Source of the DNA: Drosophila pseudoobscura
Lineage: Eukaryota; Arthropoda; Insecta; Diptera; Drosophilidae
DNA length: 64,000 nt
Assembly: GCF_009870125.1 (NCBI RefSeq)
Contig: NC_046683.1
Coordinates: forward strand, 1,178,001-1,242,000
Direction of reading: 5' to 3'
Position numbers and translations under genes: made by a program. Below are positions 33,001 to 44,446 of this stretch, one piece after another. Each line of letters starts with the position of its first letter. Position 1 is the first letter of the stretch. The notes under the pieces were generated by a model. That model was not told the origin of the DNA. It made no database searches and was given only the letters and a program-made list of their open reading frames with translations.

Positions 33001-36000
33001 TCAACGACAAACATCGAATGGGAATGTGAAACACATAAACCTCGACCTTGACTTTCATACAAACAAAAACAGCCCACACAAAACGACAAGGTCGTGCATG
33101 GGTCTTGCCCAACACTGGATGTTTTGGCGGTTTTCTTCATTAATATTGACCAAATTCTTTGGGCCAATTGGTCAGTGCAGGCCCTAAATGGAAACCGGTA
33201 AGACGTTCAGACGGATCCAACATTGACAGGTGGTAATTGATGGCCCGAGGGTCGTTTCTGCTTTTGGCCAGGTTTTGTTGCGCTTTGATTAGCAGTCAAT
33301 TGGCGCCTTCATCAATTGAAACTATTTTTGGCCACCATTTTGGGAGGGGGGGGGACCAGTTTGTGGGAGTTTCTATGCCAACAATTAGCTGGTAATTGGC
33401 TTAAATTGTTTTCGGGTGCCAAAATGAACTGCAATGCTGGTCGATTTTCCATGGAATCTTCGCTTTTTAACCCAGAATTTTCACCGCTCTTTCAGTATTT
33501 CCCCACCTTATGGGAGCCCTATCAACTGCATATTGCATCTTTCGCTTGTTGCATAATCGAGTGCAGTATTGACGTATTGGGGCAGCCCCGGGGGCACTTT
33601 GGGGGCAGCTGCATAAACTCTGAAGGCGAACACGTCAATCTGCCACACAGTCTGTGGGGTCTGTGGGTCTGAGGGGAGCGGTGAGGCAAGTGGAGCTCGA
33701 CAATTGGGTCAAAATTGTTTACACTCCGCTGCGCATGCGTCGCCGTCTCGGTTTCGGTTTCGGTTTCGGTTACAGTTGATGTCTCGCCTACCCCTCCCCT
33801 CCCCACCCCTCGCCGACGGCCGTCGGCCCGGGTCCGTCTTCTGCAAACGAGAGACCCATTACCCATTCGAAACCGATTCGGAATCCGCCAAAAATCAACC
33901 TATTGAACATTTTTATTTACTTGCTTATTTCTGTGTGGATTTTTTGACTGTGTGTGGAATTTTGTTTTTGTTGATCTTTCGGCATTTCGGTTGGACCTCA
34001 AGGCCGTTCCGTTGAAGATTTCGATGGATATTGCATTGAAATTTCCCATGATACACGCAGATCGCGGCGCACCCGTCGAGCCCCGAACTGGACCAAGGAA
34101 AACCTGATCGGATCTGGTCAGATCTGTGTGAAAACTGGGGTTGCTTTGGGGTCAAGACTGAATTTATGAAAACCCATTAATAACCCAATTGAGTGTTGAA
34201 ACATGTTTTTGGATTGCGATTTTAAGGAAAAACCAGCGATTTATTCTCATAATTCGTATAACTTATGGATAGTAGGGGATTTTCATGGACAAATCATTTA
34301 GTTTTCAACGTATTTTCAACACATATATTCGGCTTCAGCTTCAGCACGCACTCTTGCCCAATATGTCGGAGGGTCAGTCAGGGGTTAAGCTTCGCAGCTT
34401 TACGGCTCTACAGCTCTACAGCTATAGAGTTGCCCAACACAACACAAATAGCCGCACAAGAAAATACACATTGAAAAAAATTTGAAAATTTGAAAAATGT
34501 TTCCCAAAAAAAATATTTGTAATTCGGAATGCAGCACAGAAATCACACCAGCAATGTAAATGGTAAAAACAAACACCGAAACTGAAACTCACTTTCACGC
34601 GGCTCGATAATCAATCGGTCAATCAATCAATCAATTAGTTTAAAAAGTGGATGTATGTAGAGCACTGCGAAAACTCAGATCAATAGCACACGAAAGAAAC
34701 CGAAACCGAGTTCGAAAACCAATGGGATTCGGTGTTCGATATCGAAAACAGTTCTATAACGATATGGTCGTGGCGCCGCGACCGCTGGGGAATATATGAT
34801 TTTGGCGCCGGGCTGCCTGGTTACTGGGGTTTGGCGCACGCGAAAGAGAACTAAGCGGCGACCAAATTGTTTAAACTTAAAAAAAGCTATGTAGGCAGTT
34901 ACCAGCGGCGACTGCGGCGACTGCGTCGACAGCGGCCGTGGCAGCGCGAGGCGGGGCGGCCCGAACCGGACTGCGGGCACAGTGGAAGCCATCCGCCAAA
35001 AGCGGTCGAATAGCGGCTTAGCGTATTCCAATTTGTTTGAAAAATGAATTAAAAACCAATCCTAGTATCTACACACCGTTTTCCAAACCAGCAATACACA
35101 AAGGAAGCAGTACCGAGCCGCGCTTCGATGTGATTTTCTCACCACCGCATTGCCAATCGTGCCCACTGTGCCAAGTCGAGCAGAGACTGCAGCAGCGGGA
35201 GAGCAACTCCAAGCCCAAAGCTCGCCGAGAGTTGGCAGAGGCAGCGTAAGCGCTGCAAACGGCACAAGCTGCAAGTGCTGCAGAGGCAGCGGCAGTAAGA
35301 GAGTGCTGCTGCTGCTGCTGCATTGCATAAGAGCCGCCAGCAGATCCAGCAGCAGAGCCAGCAGCAGTGTAATGGATACAACACAATGCCCACCATCGCG
35401 ACGGCATGGCCGAAGATCGGAGATCGGAGATCAGGGGTCCCGCCCCACACGGGCATTCCGACTTCTTGGGCCAAAAGAAAAACATAAACCAGCACGAAAT
35501 TCAGGCATTTAATTGTTTATGAAACATTTATGTATGCAGGTATGTTCATACGAATGAACAACGTATGTACGCATGTATGGGTGAAGTAGCTAGCGACTTA
35601 TTCTATTGCTCTCCCTCCCTCAAAAATTCCTTTCCGATATTCCTTCTGTTTCTCTCTCACAGTCACCAACACTACCGCGCCACACTCGGCTGAGACGCCT
35701 CTCTTTTGCTCACGGACCACGCTATCAGCGCATACGAATTGAATGAATAACGGTTTGCTACGCTTCGTAGTGTCCGTCGCTGCCTATGGGTGCTCCTCTG
35801 CCTTGCCTTTGTCAAGTCGCATCATTAAGAGCATCTGAAAGCATCTAGTATTGATACGTATGTGATTCTGTATGGATACGCTTTGGGAAGGTCTCTCTTC
35901 GCCTGAGGAGACCCACTCTACGGAGAGGTAGAGTGAGTTATAAGCGTCAAACGCCTAACAAATAAACACTGAAGCACTTACAACACGGTCAAACGGGGAG

Positions 36001-36280
36001 AGGAGAAGGGCGAAACAAACGAAACAAATTGCAGGCGACAAAAACGATTTTCGGGTAGCTTTTGTTGCTTATGTAATAATCGCACTAATTGAAACGTTTT
36101 GTCAGAAGCAACGACTACAAAAACAACGCCAGCGATAACAACATCAAACACAGACCCATAGCCAGACCCCCTGCAGGCCCCTCTTCCCGCTAACCTCATC
36201 CCCTACTAGTTTTTATTTTCATTTTCTGTGATACTGCAAAAATGAAAGAAGTGCCAACAAAATATGAAACAAGAGCTACT
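33001..36280. other. gene-poor region with a GC-rich patch
   Basis: No gene that I can support. A GC-rich patch (about 34880-35480) has CGGCGACTGCGGCGACTGCG, CAGCAG runs (35296-35370) and a TTTGGCGCC E2F-like word near 34800. It could be an untranslated exon or promoter of an unseen gene. A minus-strand frame there starts with a presequence-like stretch but shows no known domain. GGTTTCGGTTTCGGTTTCGG occurs at about 33748-33768. The rest is AT-rich or simple sequence. Confidence 0.35.
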
Positions 36281-36565
36281 ACTGAAGTCGAAGCCTGAGA
36301 TACCCTTTCATCTCCAGTCGTAGTCAAGAAACACTCAAGGGTATTACACAAATTAATGATTTACAGACTCTTAAATATGGCCGAATTAAACCCAAGTCTG
36401 CTTTATAATTAAGTGTTCTCTGAACAACATCAGTTGTTCTTATGGTGGGATTTTTCTCTGTTTACCCACCTTTTCCACCTTTTCGGGAAAATTACATTTA
36501 TTTTGTTTGTGTACTCACAAGTCGGAGCTTGCCCATTGACTGAACTATTTTATTCTCGATTACAG

Positions 36566-36745
36566 ATGGAATCTGATGCACTTGAAGTCCTCGCAAGCGT
36601 CCCCGACGATCCAGACACGGGAAGGTTTCTCGGTCAATCGAGGTATCTGAAGCTCGAGATACATACCACCCTTTGTGGAGGGCCGTCGCCGACTCAAACA
36701 CGGCGTGGCCATCAAGGAGACACCACAAGACACCCGCAAGGATAG
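36566..36745 (+). pseudogene. second, truncated copy of the Sm-like gene
   Basis: It begins after TTATTCTCGATTACAG with ATG, reads MESDALEVLASVPDDPDTGR then FLGQSRYLKLEI, and then loses the frame. Compared with the copy at 32328, four bases are inserted after GAGATA, and the region after CATCAAGGAGACACC is deleted and jumps to GTCGTGAAACTCGAT, which in the other copy lies well past the stop. The shared acceptor-like sequence and a shared word about 200 bp upstream (CAGACTCTT-A-TATGGCCGAA) point to DNA duplication and not to a retrocopy. Probably non-functional. Confidence 0.6.
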
Positions 36746-36829
36746 TCGTGAAACTCGATACAAGAAACCGTGGAATAAATGTAAAAACAACCTCTCAGAA
36801 TCGTAATACCCTCCGTAAGGGTACTGACA

Positions 36830-38901
36830 TTTGTGCAATTTATTTTCGGATAAAACTAAACATTTTTTGATATGTTTATCTTGGCAAAAACAAGAAGCGA
36901 AAAACGAGACCATAAACCCAGGGACAAAAAAAAAAAACATTTGCACTCCGGAAATGTGCTCGAAATGTAAGTTTTGGCCTGACATTTAAAAACCGGAACC
37001 GAAGTGGTTTAAATTTATAGAAATGCATATGTATAAACAAAGCCCGCGAGAATAGGCCAGGTGAGTGGATCGACTTGTGGATACCCTGTGCTCAAAGGGC
37101 TAAGCGCTGAGCACACATTCGATGCGCTCAAGGCCTAGATGGATGTACATTTGTAGAGAGAAGGACGCTGTTGCTTTCCCCGCTATTTGAAACTGAAAGT
37201 AGAGTGGTCCCAGCTATAGGATTTTTCTACCATAAATTGTGGGATAAATTCCTTTACCAATTTACATGTTTTTGCCGCCTCTCCAGGCGCTTTTGTCCCT
37301 CCACCCTCCACCCTACATCCTTCCCTTCATTTTTTGTGTGATTAATTAAGTAAAGTGTGGACGTAGTCGAGCCGAGAGCCGAGAGTGGAGAGTGGAGTTG
37401 GAGAAATGTAAACGAGAGCAAAATTGCACAAAATGGTCTCAATTAAGTTCGTTGATTCGCCTTCTGTCCCCGTCCCCGTCCCCGTCCCCGCTTCCTGCCC
37501 CAGACTATGGCTCTCTGTCTGTTTGTCCGTCTGGCCGTCTGGCCGTCTGTCTGTGTGTGTAAACAAATAAATTTTTATTTAATTAAAATACTGAAAATAA
37601 AAGTAGCAATTCCCTACACACACACACACACACACACAGCGACACATTTGCAGATAAACTTTTATGGCATTAAATGCAAAAATGCCGACAGATGCAGATG
37701 CAGATGCAATGCCCGTATGCCCTGCCAAAACGTGGGTGCATCTCTCGCATGGCTTAGAAGGAAAAGCCATCGCTTTCTGGCACTACAGAATATTCCCATA
37801 GAGTGGCCCAAAGCTGCCTGTGATCTCCAGACGGTTTTCTATTAATTGGGCGAATGAAAAGGATTCTGAATGATGAGTGCACTTCGGGATACCTGCCACG
37901 TAGAGTATCCGAAGTTTTTGTTGTTATCGGGGAATAGTCCGTCGGAGCCGGGCAGGGCCCAGTCCGATCCCCCTGGTGCGGCCGGGGGTCCCTGTGGGTC
38001 CTGCATTGTGTATTTGTTTTGGGCATAAATGAAATATGCATAACGTAATATGCAGTTGGTAAAATGTCGGTTTTTGGTATTTGTTAAAGTATTTTGTCGG
38101 CCTTTTTCATATTATTGTTATATAACCAGCTCTCTAGCACCTCTGGATCCCTCTCTGGCGTGGAGTTCTGCACGAGTATCCCCAATATTTTTGCATATTT
38201 AAAATTTATATTAATTTTGCAAAAACAAAAACTAGCAAAAAAGTGAGCCAGGAGTCGAGAGCGAAAGCAAAGCAAATAGAAACCCAATTTTTTTTTGTTT
38301 TGTGTTGCACTATTTTCGGTTCTATTTTCGTTAGATTTCAATTTTATCGTATTGTCCAACGGCAACAATTTCGTTTCCTTCAGTCCGTGTGCTTTTTGTC
38401 TCGTCTCGTCTCACCATCTTATATTTGTATGTATTTATGTATGTATTTTTTGCCAAATTTTGTGTACCTTTGCAGAGGGTACATTCGAATTGTGAGGAAT
38501 TTTGTGGCCAAAAGATAGAAAACTTTGGCTGAATGGCTGGGCTCGTAGGAGTGCTCCGAAGAGTCGGTTGACGATATATCTACATATATAGTTGTGTACT
38601 TTTATAAAACATAATTGTTATAATTCAGTTGTTCACGGCTAGGCGGCCGCTCAAGAGGCGTGTGGACGTGTGTGCTGTAAACGGGCTGTTAATGCAGATC
38701 GGTCCCCGTGAGAAGTAACAGGCTGTTAGCCCGGACTGTTAACAGCGACGTTACTCTGTTGGGTGTCATAGAAACCCCGCCATAGAACAGCTTTTTGGTC
38801 CCCAGTGCAACATCCTGGTATTTTATAGTCTTTTCCTGAACACAGTCATGCAATTGAGAGATGCATTGTCCGTGTCCCATCGCAATACCTTGTTGGTGCT
38901 C

Positions 38902-38938
<37 letters not shown>

Positions 38939-39122
38939 AGTCACCCAGTGACTTTCAGTTTCTCAGTTACATATGTAGTTTCTCAACGCAAGAGTAGGCT
39001 TTGTTTTAAAACTTATTCAACGTTGGACTATGAAAATACTCATAAGTAGAACCTCTCCGCACGTAAAACATATACTTTTCCAAAAATATAGTAGAACAAT
39101 AAACAATTAAAGACGACAGACA
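36830..39122. other. gene-poor region upstream of the EndoG-like gene
   Basis: Holds (CA)n at about 37616-37638, CCCCGTCCCCGTCCCCGT at about 37466-37490, CTGTCTGTTTGTCCGTCTGG-type simple sequence at 37513-37560 and (GA)n at 38906-38934. The last 60 bases before 39123 are AT-rich and probably the leader of the next gene. No other gene seen. Confidence 0.4.
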
Positions 39123-40187
39123 ATGCCACAACCACAAGATATTGCCTTGTACGCCTCGGTTGGAGTGGCGGCATTCGTTTGCGGTGCCTTTCTGCAGCAG
39201 GAGACATCCATCAATAATCTATTCGATGTGATCAAGAGGGATCCTTATGTGTACCACAATCGCCGCAAGCTGTATCCTGTGGTGAGTACTTGCCCCTCAG
39301 GCATGGTATGGGTGTGGGAGTAACCTCCAATCACAACCTCCGCCCAACAGCTTTCGACATTCAGCACCAATCACGAGGCTAGACTGTGGAGCCGTCCGGT
39401 GGGGCTGAAGGACAAGATATGCGATCGAGTCAAACCACTTCTCAAGTTTCTGCTGCCGAAACCGAAGGAGGAAATGGGCTCGGAAGAGCCCCCCCTGGCG
39501 AATGTGCTGGATCTTCTCAAGTACGGCTTGCCTAGTGCCGAGCACTTGGTGGTGCACAAGGACTACATAATGTCGCGTGGCATGGAAACGAAGAGCGCCA
39601 CGTGGATCTGCGAGCATTTCCGCGCCGGGTCATCGCCAGATGAGCCTGAGTATCTTCGATACACCGATGTCTTTCTGCTGACCGGTGCCTGCGAGGAGAT
39701 TGGCAGAGTCTTCAGGCGTCCGATCTGGCAGGAGCTGGAGCGGTATGTGACATTGAAGACCCAGGAGTGCGGGTCGCTCTACACCTACACGGGTCCCATT
39801 TTCACACCCAAAAACCACGGCACCGGTAAATCGTGGCTGGAGTACAGGGAGTGTGGAAACGCCTCCATGCCCGTGCCTGTGCCGTCGCACTATTTCAAAG
39901 TGTTGATCATCGAGGAGTCGCAGGTGCCCGGCGGCGATGTTCAGCCAGTGAACATCGAGGCATACGTGATCAAAAATGGCCCCTCCGATATGTCGGGATG
40001 CTTGTGCGAGCATCGCGTCCGCATCAAGGATATCGAAGAGCAGACAGGACTGCGGTTCAACAAGGAGCAGCAGGGGCCAAAGGTGATTAAAAATAAGGAC
40101 AACATCGAAATAGAATTCACATGCGAGGCAATGCAAATGATGTCCTCCTCGCAGCTGATGACCACCGACCAATGTTGTTTCAATTGA
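39123..40187 (+). CDS. EndoG-family (testis EndoG-like) protein, probable pseudonuclease
   Basis: Two exons, 39123-39281 and 39351-40187. The 69-nt intron has a GTGAGT donor in phase 0, giving 331 aa. The N-terminus carries a hydrophobic stretch (residues about 9-24), as in mitochondrial EndoG. The core aligns in order with EndoG: LKYGLPSAEHLVVHKDYIMS, ATWICEHFRAG, IWQELERYVTLKT, SLYTYTGPIFTPK, VPSHYFKVLIIEE, IEAYVIKNGP. However, the segment that in active EndoG holds DRGH and the metal-binding Asn/His is missing: RAGSSPDEPEYLRYTDVFLL runs straight across it. So nuclease activity is unlikely. Drosophila has testis-expressed EndoG-like (Tengl) genes and this resembles them; which member is not resolved. 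Poly(A) signal 40273-40278. Confidence 0.85.
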
Positions 40188-40868
40188 AAAAGAAGAAATT
40201 TATTTGAAGGGTATTTCACCTGCGATGCGCCGTTATCTTTCTGGCTATCTTTCTAGCCGGTTTTTTGTGTTAAATAAAATGTTTCCATCGTGTGGCAGAG
40301 CAACAGGCGGGGCAGAGAGGAAACCCGCTGGCAAAATTCTCATCCTGACAATAAAATTTAATATTTGGTAAATTTGCATTTAATTGGGCCTTTACCCAGA
40401 AAAAGGTGAATTAGCCAGGAACGATTGTTGGCCAGAGACTTTGTGGCACTGCCACAAGTGAACTTTGCCCATAAGAAACTGCATCTGATTGAAAGATATA
40501 TACCCCCGTAAAGGATGCATCTAAATGGCCTTTTACTTGTGGCAACCCAAAGGAAGGCAGTCTCTCAATGCAGAAGTAGAGCTGAAATTTGGATATAGAC
40601 CATTCAGTCTCAAGACTGAATATAAAATGGTGAAACCCGCGATTTTCGTATTTTTCAATGAAGTACGCTGAGAGTCCTGGGCTGTCAAACGCCTTTCAGC
40701 CTTTCGCCTTTGTGATGACAGTCTCTCAAACGAGAGAGCTGTTTTTGTGTTTATACCTTTGAAATGGTACATTATACAATAAGTGTGGCGCAGGGGGCGG
40801 AAATGTGGCGTGCTTCCGGCTCGGAACGTGGCAGGGTAGTAGCTACTTAAATTAAGTTATTATTAAAT
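40188..40868. other. spacer between EndoG-like gene and tandem array
   Basis: 3' UTR of the EndoG-like gene (poly(A) 40273-40278, another AATAAA near 40350), then AT-rich non-coding sequence up to the first array unit. Nothing else seen. Confidence 0.45.
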
Positions 40869-43800
40869 GAAATATTTTTATGTTTGAATTAAATATATTT
40901 CCTACAAAAGATAACGTATAATATTTATTTAAAGTTGTTTATGTCAGTTTTGTGGCAGTGTTGTTAGTGTAGCAAAACAGCAAGCCCTATTTCGATATAG
41001 TGGCAGTTTCCATTGCTGTCAAATAGTTGTTATTGAACACTGAACAGAGGCATACACAGAAACCTACCAGTGTGTGTCGGAGATACACATATTCCAGGAA
41101 AAACTTTGCTGATTTTTCAACTCTAAACAAGAAGGTATGTATAGGAATAGATATAGATGTGATATAGATATAGATATAGATATAGGTATTGATATAGGTA
41201 TAGAAATAGATACAGATATAGATATAGATTAAATATTTTTAAGTTTGAATTAAATATATTTCCTACAAAAGCTAACGTACAATATTTATCAAAAGTTTTT
41301 TATGTCATTTTTGTGGCAGTGTTGTTAGTGTAGCAAAACAGCAAGCCCTATTTCGATATAGTGGCAGTTTCCATTGCTGTCAAATAGTTGTCATTGAACA
41401 CTGAACAGAGGCATACACAGAAACCTACCAGTGTGTGTCGGAGATACACATATTCCAGGAAAAACTTTGCTGATTTTTCAACTCTAAACAAGAAGGTATG
41501 TATAGGAATAGATATAGATGTGATATAGATATAGATATAGATATAGAAATAGATACAGATATAGATATAGATTAAATATTTTTAAGTTTGAATTAAATAT
41601 ATTTCCTACAAAAGCTAACGTACAATATTTATCAAAAGTTTTTTATGTCATTTTTGTGGCAGTGTTGTTAGTGTAGCAAAACAGCAAGCCCTATTTCGAT
41701 ATAGTGGCAGTTTCCATTGCTGTCAAATAGTTGTCATTGAACACTGAACAGAGGCATACACAGAAACCTACCAGTGTGTGTCGGAGATACACATATTCCA
41801 GGAAAAACTTTGCTGATTTTTCAACTCTAAACAAGAAGGTATGTATAGGAATAGATATAGATGTGATATAGATATAGATATAGAAATAGATACAGATATA
41901 GATATAGATTAAATATTTTTAAGTTTGAATTAAATATATTTCCTACAAAAGCTAACGTACAATATTTATCAAAAGTTTTTTATGTCATTTTTGTGGCAGT
42001 GTTGTTAGTGTAGCAAAACAGCAAGCCCTATTTCGATATAGTGGCAGTTTCCATTGCTGTCAAATAGTTGTTATTGAACACTGAACAGAGGCATACACAG
42101 AAACCTACCAGTGTGTGTCGGAGATACACATATTCCAGGAAAAACTTTGCTGATTTTTCAACTCTAAACAAGAAGGTATGTATAGGAATAGATATAGATG
42201 TGATATAGATAAAGATATAGATAAAGATATAGATATAGATATAGATATAGATATAGATACAGATATAGATATAGATTAAATATTTTTAAGTTTGAATTAA
42301 ATATATTTCCTACAAAAGCTAACTTATAATATTTATCAAAAGTTTTTTATGTCAGTTTTGTGGCAGTGTTGTTAGTGTAGCAAAACAGCAAGCCCTATTT
42401 CGATATAGTGGCAGTTTCCATTGCTGTCAAATAGTTGTCATTGAACACTGAACAGAGGCATACACAGAAACCTACCAGTGTGTGTCGGAGATACACATAT
42501 TCCAGGAAAAACTTTGCTGATTTTTCAACTCTAAACAAGAAGGTATGTATAGGAATAGATATAGATGTGATATAGATATAGATATAGATATAGAAATAGA
42601 TACAGATATAGATATAGATTAAATATTTTTAAGTTTGAATTAAATATATTTCCTACAAAAGCTAACGTACAATATTTATCAAAAGTTTTTTATGTCATTT
42701 TTGTGGCAGTGTTGTTAGTGTAGCAAAACAGCAAGCCCTATTTCGATATAGTGGCAGTTTCCATTGCTGTCAAATAGTTGTTATTGAACACTGAACAGAG
42801 GCATACACAGAAACCTACCAGTGTGTGTCGGAGATACACATATTCCAGGAAAAACTTTGCTGATTTTTCAACTCTAAACAAGAAGGTATGTATAGGAATA
42901 GATATAGATGTGATATAGATAAAGATATAGATAAAGATATAGATATAGATATAGATATAGATATAGATATAGATATAGATATAGATATAGATATAGATAT
43001 AGATACAGATATAGATATAGATTAAATATTTTTAAGTTTGAATTAAATATATTTCCTACAAAAGCTAACTTATAATATTTATCAAAAGTTTTTTATGTCA
43101 GTTTTGTGGCAGTGTTGTTAGTGTAGCAAAACAGCAAGCCCTATTTCGATATAGTGGCAGTTTCCATTGCTGTCAAATAGTTGTCATTGAACACTGAACA
43201 GAGGCATACACAGAAACCTACCAGTGTGTGTCGGAGATACACATATTCCAGGAAAAACTTTGCTGATTTTTCAACTCTAAACAAGAAGGTATGTATAGGA
43301 ATAGATATAGATGTGATATAGATATAGATACTGATATAGATATAGATTAAATATTTGTATGTTTGAGTTAAATATTTTTCCTACAAAAGCTAACGTATAA
43401 TATTTATTTAAAGTTTTTTATGTCGGTTGTGTGGCAGTGTTGTTAGTGTAGCAAAACAGCAAGCCCTATTTCGATATAGTGGCAGTTTCCATTGCTGTCA
43501 AATAGTTGTCATTGAACACTGAACAGAGGCATACACAGAAACCTACCAGTGTGTGTCGGAGATACACATATTCCAGGAAAAACTTTGCTGATTTTTCAAC
43601 TCTAAACAAGAAGGTATGTATAGGAATAGATATAGATGTGATATAGATATAGATATAGATACTGATATAGATATAGATTAAATATTTGTATGTTTGAGTT
43701 AAATATTTTTCCTACAAAAGCTAACGTATAATATTTATTTAAAGTTTTTTATGTCAGTTTTGTGGCAGTGTTGTTAGTGTAGCAAAACAGCAAGCCCTAT

Positions 43801-43974
43801 TTCGATATAGTGGCAGTTTCCATTGCTGTCAAATAGTTGTCATTGAACACTGAACAGAGGCATACACAGAAACCTACCAGTGTGTGTCGGAGATACACAT
43901 ATTCCAGGAAAAACTTTGCTGATTTTTCAACTCTAAACAAGAAGGTATATATAGATATAGATATAGATATAGCT
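40869..43974 (+). repeat. nine-copy tandem array carrying a splice-donor-like end
   Basis: Nine units share a core of about 200 bp, from TGGCAGTGTTGTTAGTGTAG through GCAAGCCCTATTTCGATATA and CTACCAGTGTGTGTCGGAG to CTCTAAACAAGAAGGTATGT. They are separated by a (GATATA)n spacer of varying length. The marker GAGGCATACA falls at 41047, 41408, 41751, 42088, 42455, 42798, 43201, 43526 and 43857, so periods are 361, 343, 337, 367, 343, 403, 325 and 331 bp. Each core ends AAG|GTATGT, a good 5' splice site, except the last (GTATAT). Copies 1, 8 and 9 share variants (AACGTATAATATTTATTTAA) that the inner copies lack. Copies 4-5 and 6-7 look like a duplicated pair. No long open frame. Confidence 0.93.
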
Positions 43975-44050
43975 GTAGTAAATCCTTTATATAGTAACAT
44001 ATCGAGTGCTAATTATCGTATTCTTGCTTTTGCTTTTGCAGACACGCAAA

Positions 44051-44446
44051 ATGAACTTTTCACACCAGCGTGGCCCGATGTACAAGCCGCTTTTCGAAAT
44101 AATCCCCAACATCCCAGAACGGGTGGACGTCGATGCGGAGCAGCTTGGTCTGGGCTACCTGAATATACTACCATATTTCGGCAAGATGATTGAGCTCGGC
44201 CTGTGCGCCAAGAGCGGTGTCAAGGGGAAACTGTGCGGAAAGCTGGAAATGCTGACCCCCGAGGGGGAAATCGTGCTGACCCAATGCAGCGAGATTCTCA
44301 TCTTCGGTGCACTGACTGGGAAGAAGCTTCTCTTGGGCATCGTCAAGGTTCCACGCACGCACGTTCTCTCCGTCTTCTGGGAAGCCGCTTCCGATAAAGA
44401 GCCCTCGGCGGAGAACTCGCGCTCACGCTCTCACTCGCAGCCATAG
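44051..44446 (+). CDS. Sm/LSm-like small protein (tentative)
   Basis: Single coding exon, 131 aa, starting nine bases after a strong acceptor (TTGCTTTTGCTTTTGCAG, ending 44041). So the 5' UTR is probably spliced from an exon in the tandem array: the copy-9 donor at 43945 would give a 97-nt intron. No signal peptide. Residues about 49-110 fit an Sm fold: KGKLCGKLEMLTPEGEIVLT, QCSEI (Sm1-like), then KKLLLGIVKVPRTHVLSV (Sm2-like, compare LGLVLVRGxxVVS). The C-terminal tail is Ser/Arg/His-rich. Sm-like proteins work in RNA metabolism or as NatC subunits. This is a distant match by eye, so the role is uncertain. The two broken copies at 32.3 and 36.6 kb share the same pattern and may be relatives. 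No AATAAA close by, but AATACA follows at about 44490. Confidence 0.72.
   Translation: MNFSHQRGPMYKPLFEIIPNIPERVDVDAEQLGLGYLNILPYFGKMIELGLCAKSGVKGKLCGKLEMLTPEGEIVLTQCSEILIFGALTGKKLLLGIVKVPRTHVLSVFWEAASDKEPSAENSRSRSHSQP

Noticed and set aside
34675-35031. Minus-strand 118-codon frame with a presequence-like start
   Set aside because: The basic, Ser/Pro-rich beginning is tempting, but the rest has no recognisable domain, and the GC-rich patch alone can explain the open frame. Kept only as a low-interest island.
37513-37560. CTGTCTG/TCCGTCTGG stretch resembling the DINE-1 microsatellite
   Set aside because: None of the other DINE-1 hallmark words are present around it, so it is treated as simple sequence.
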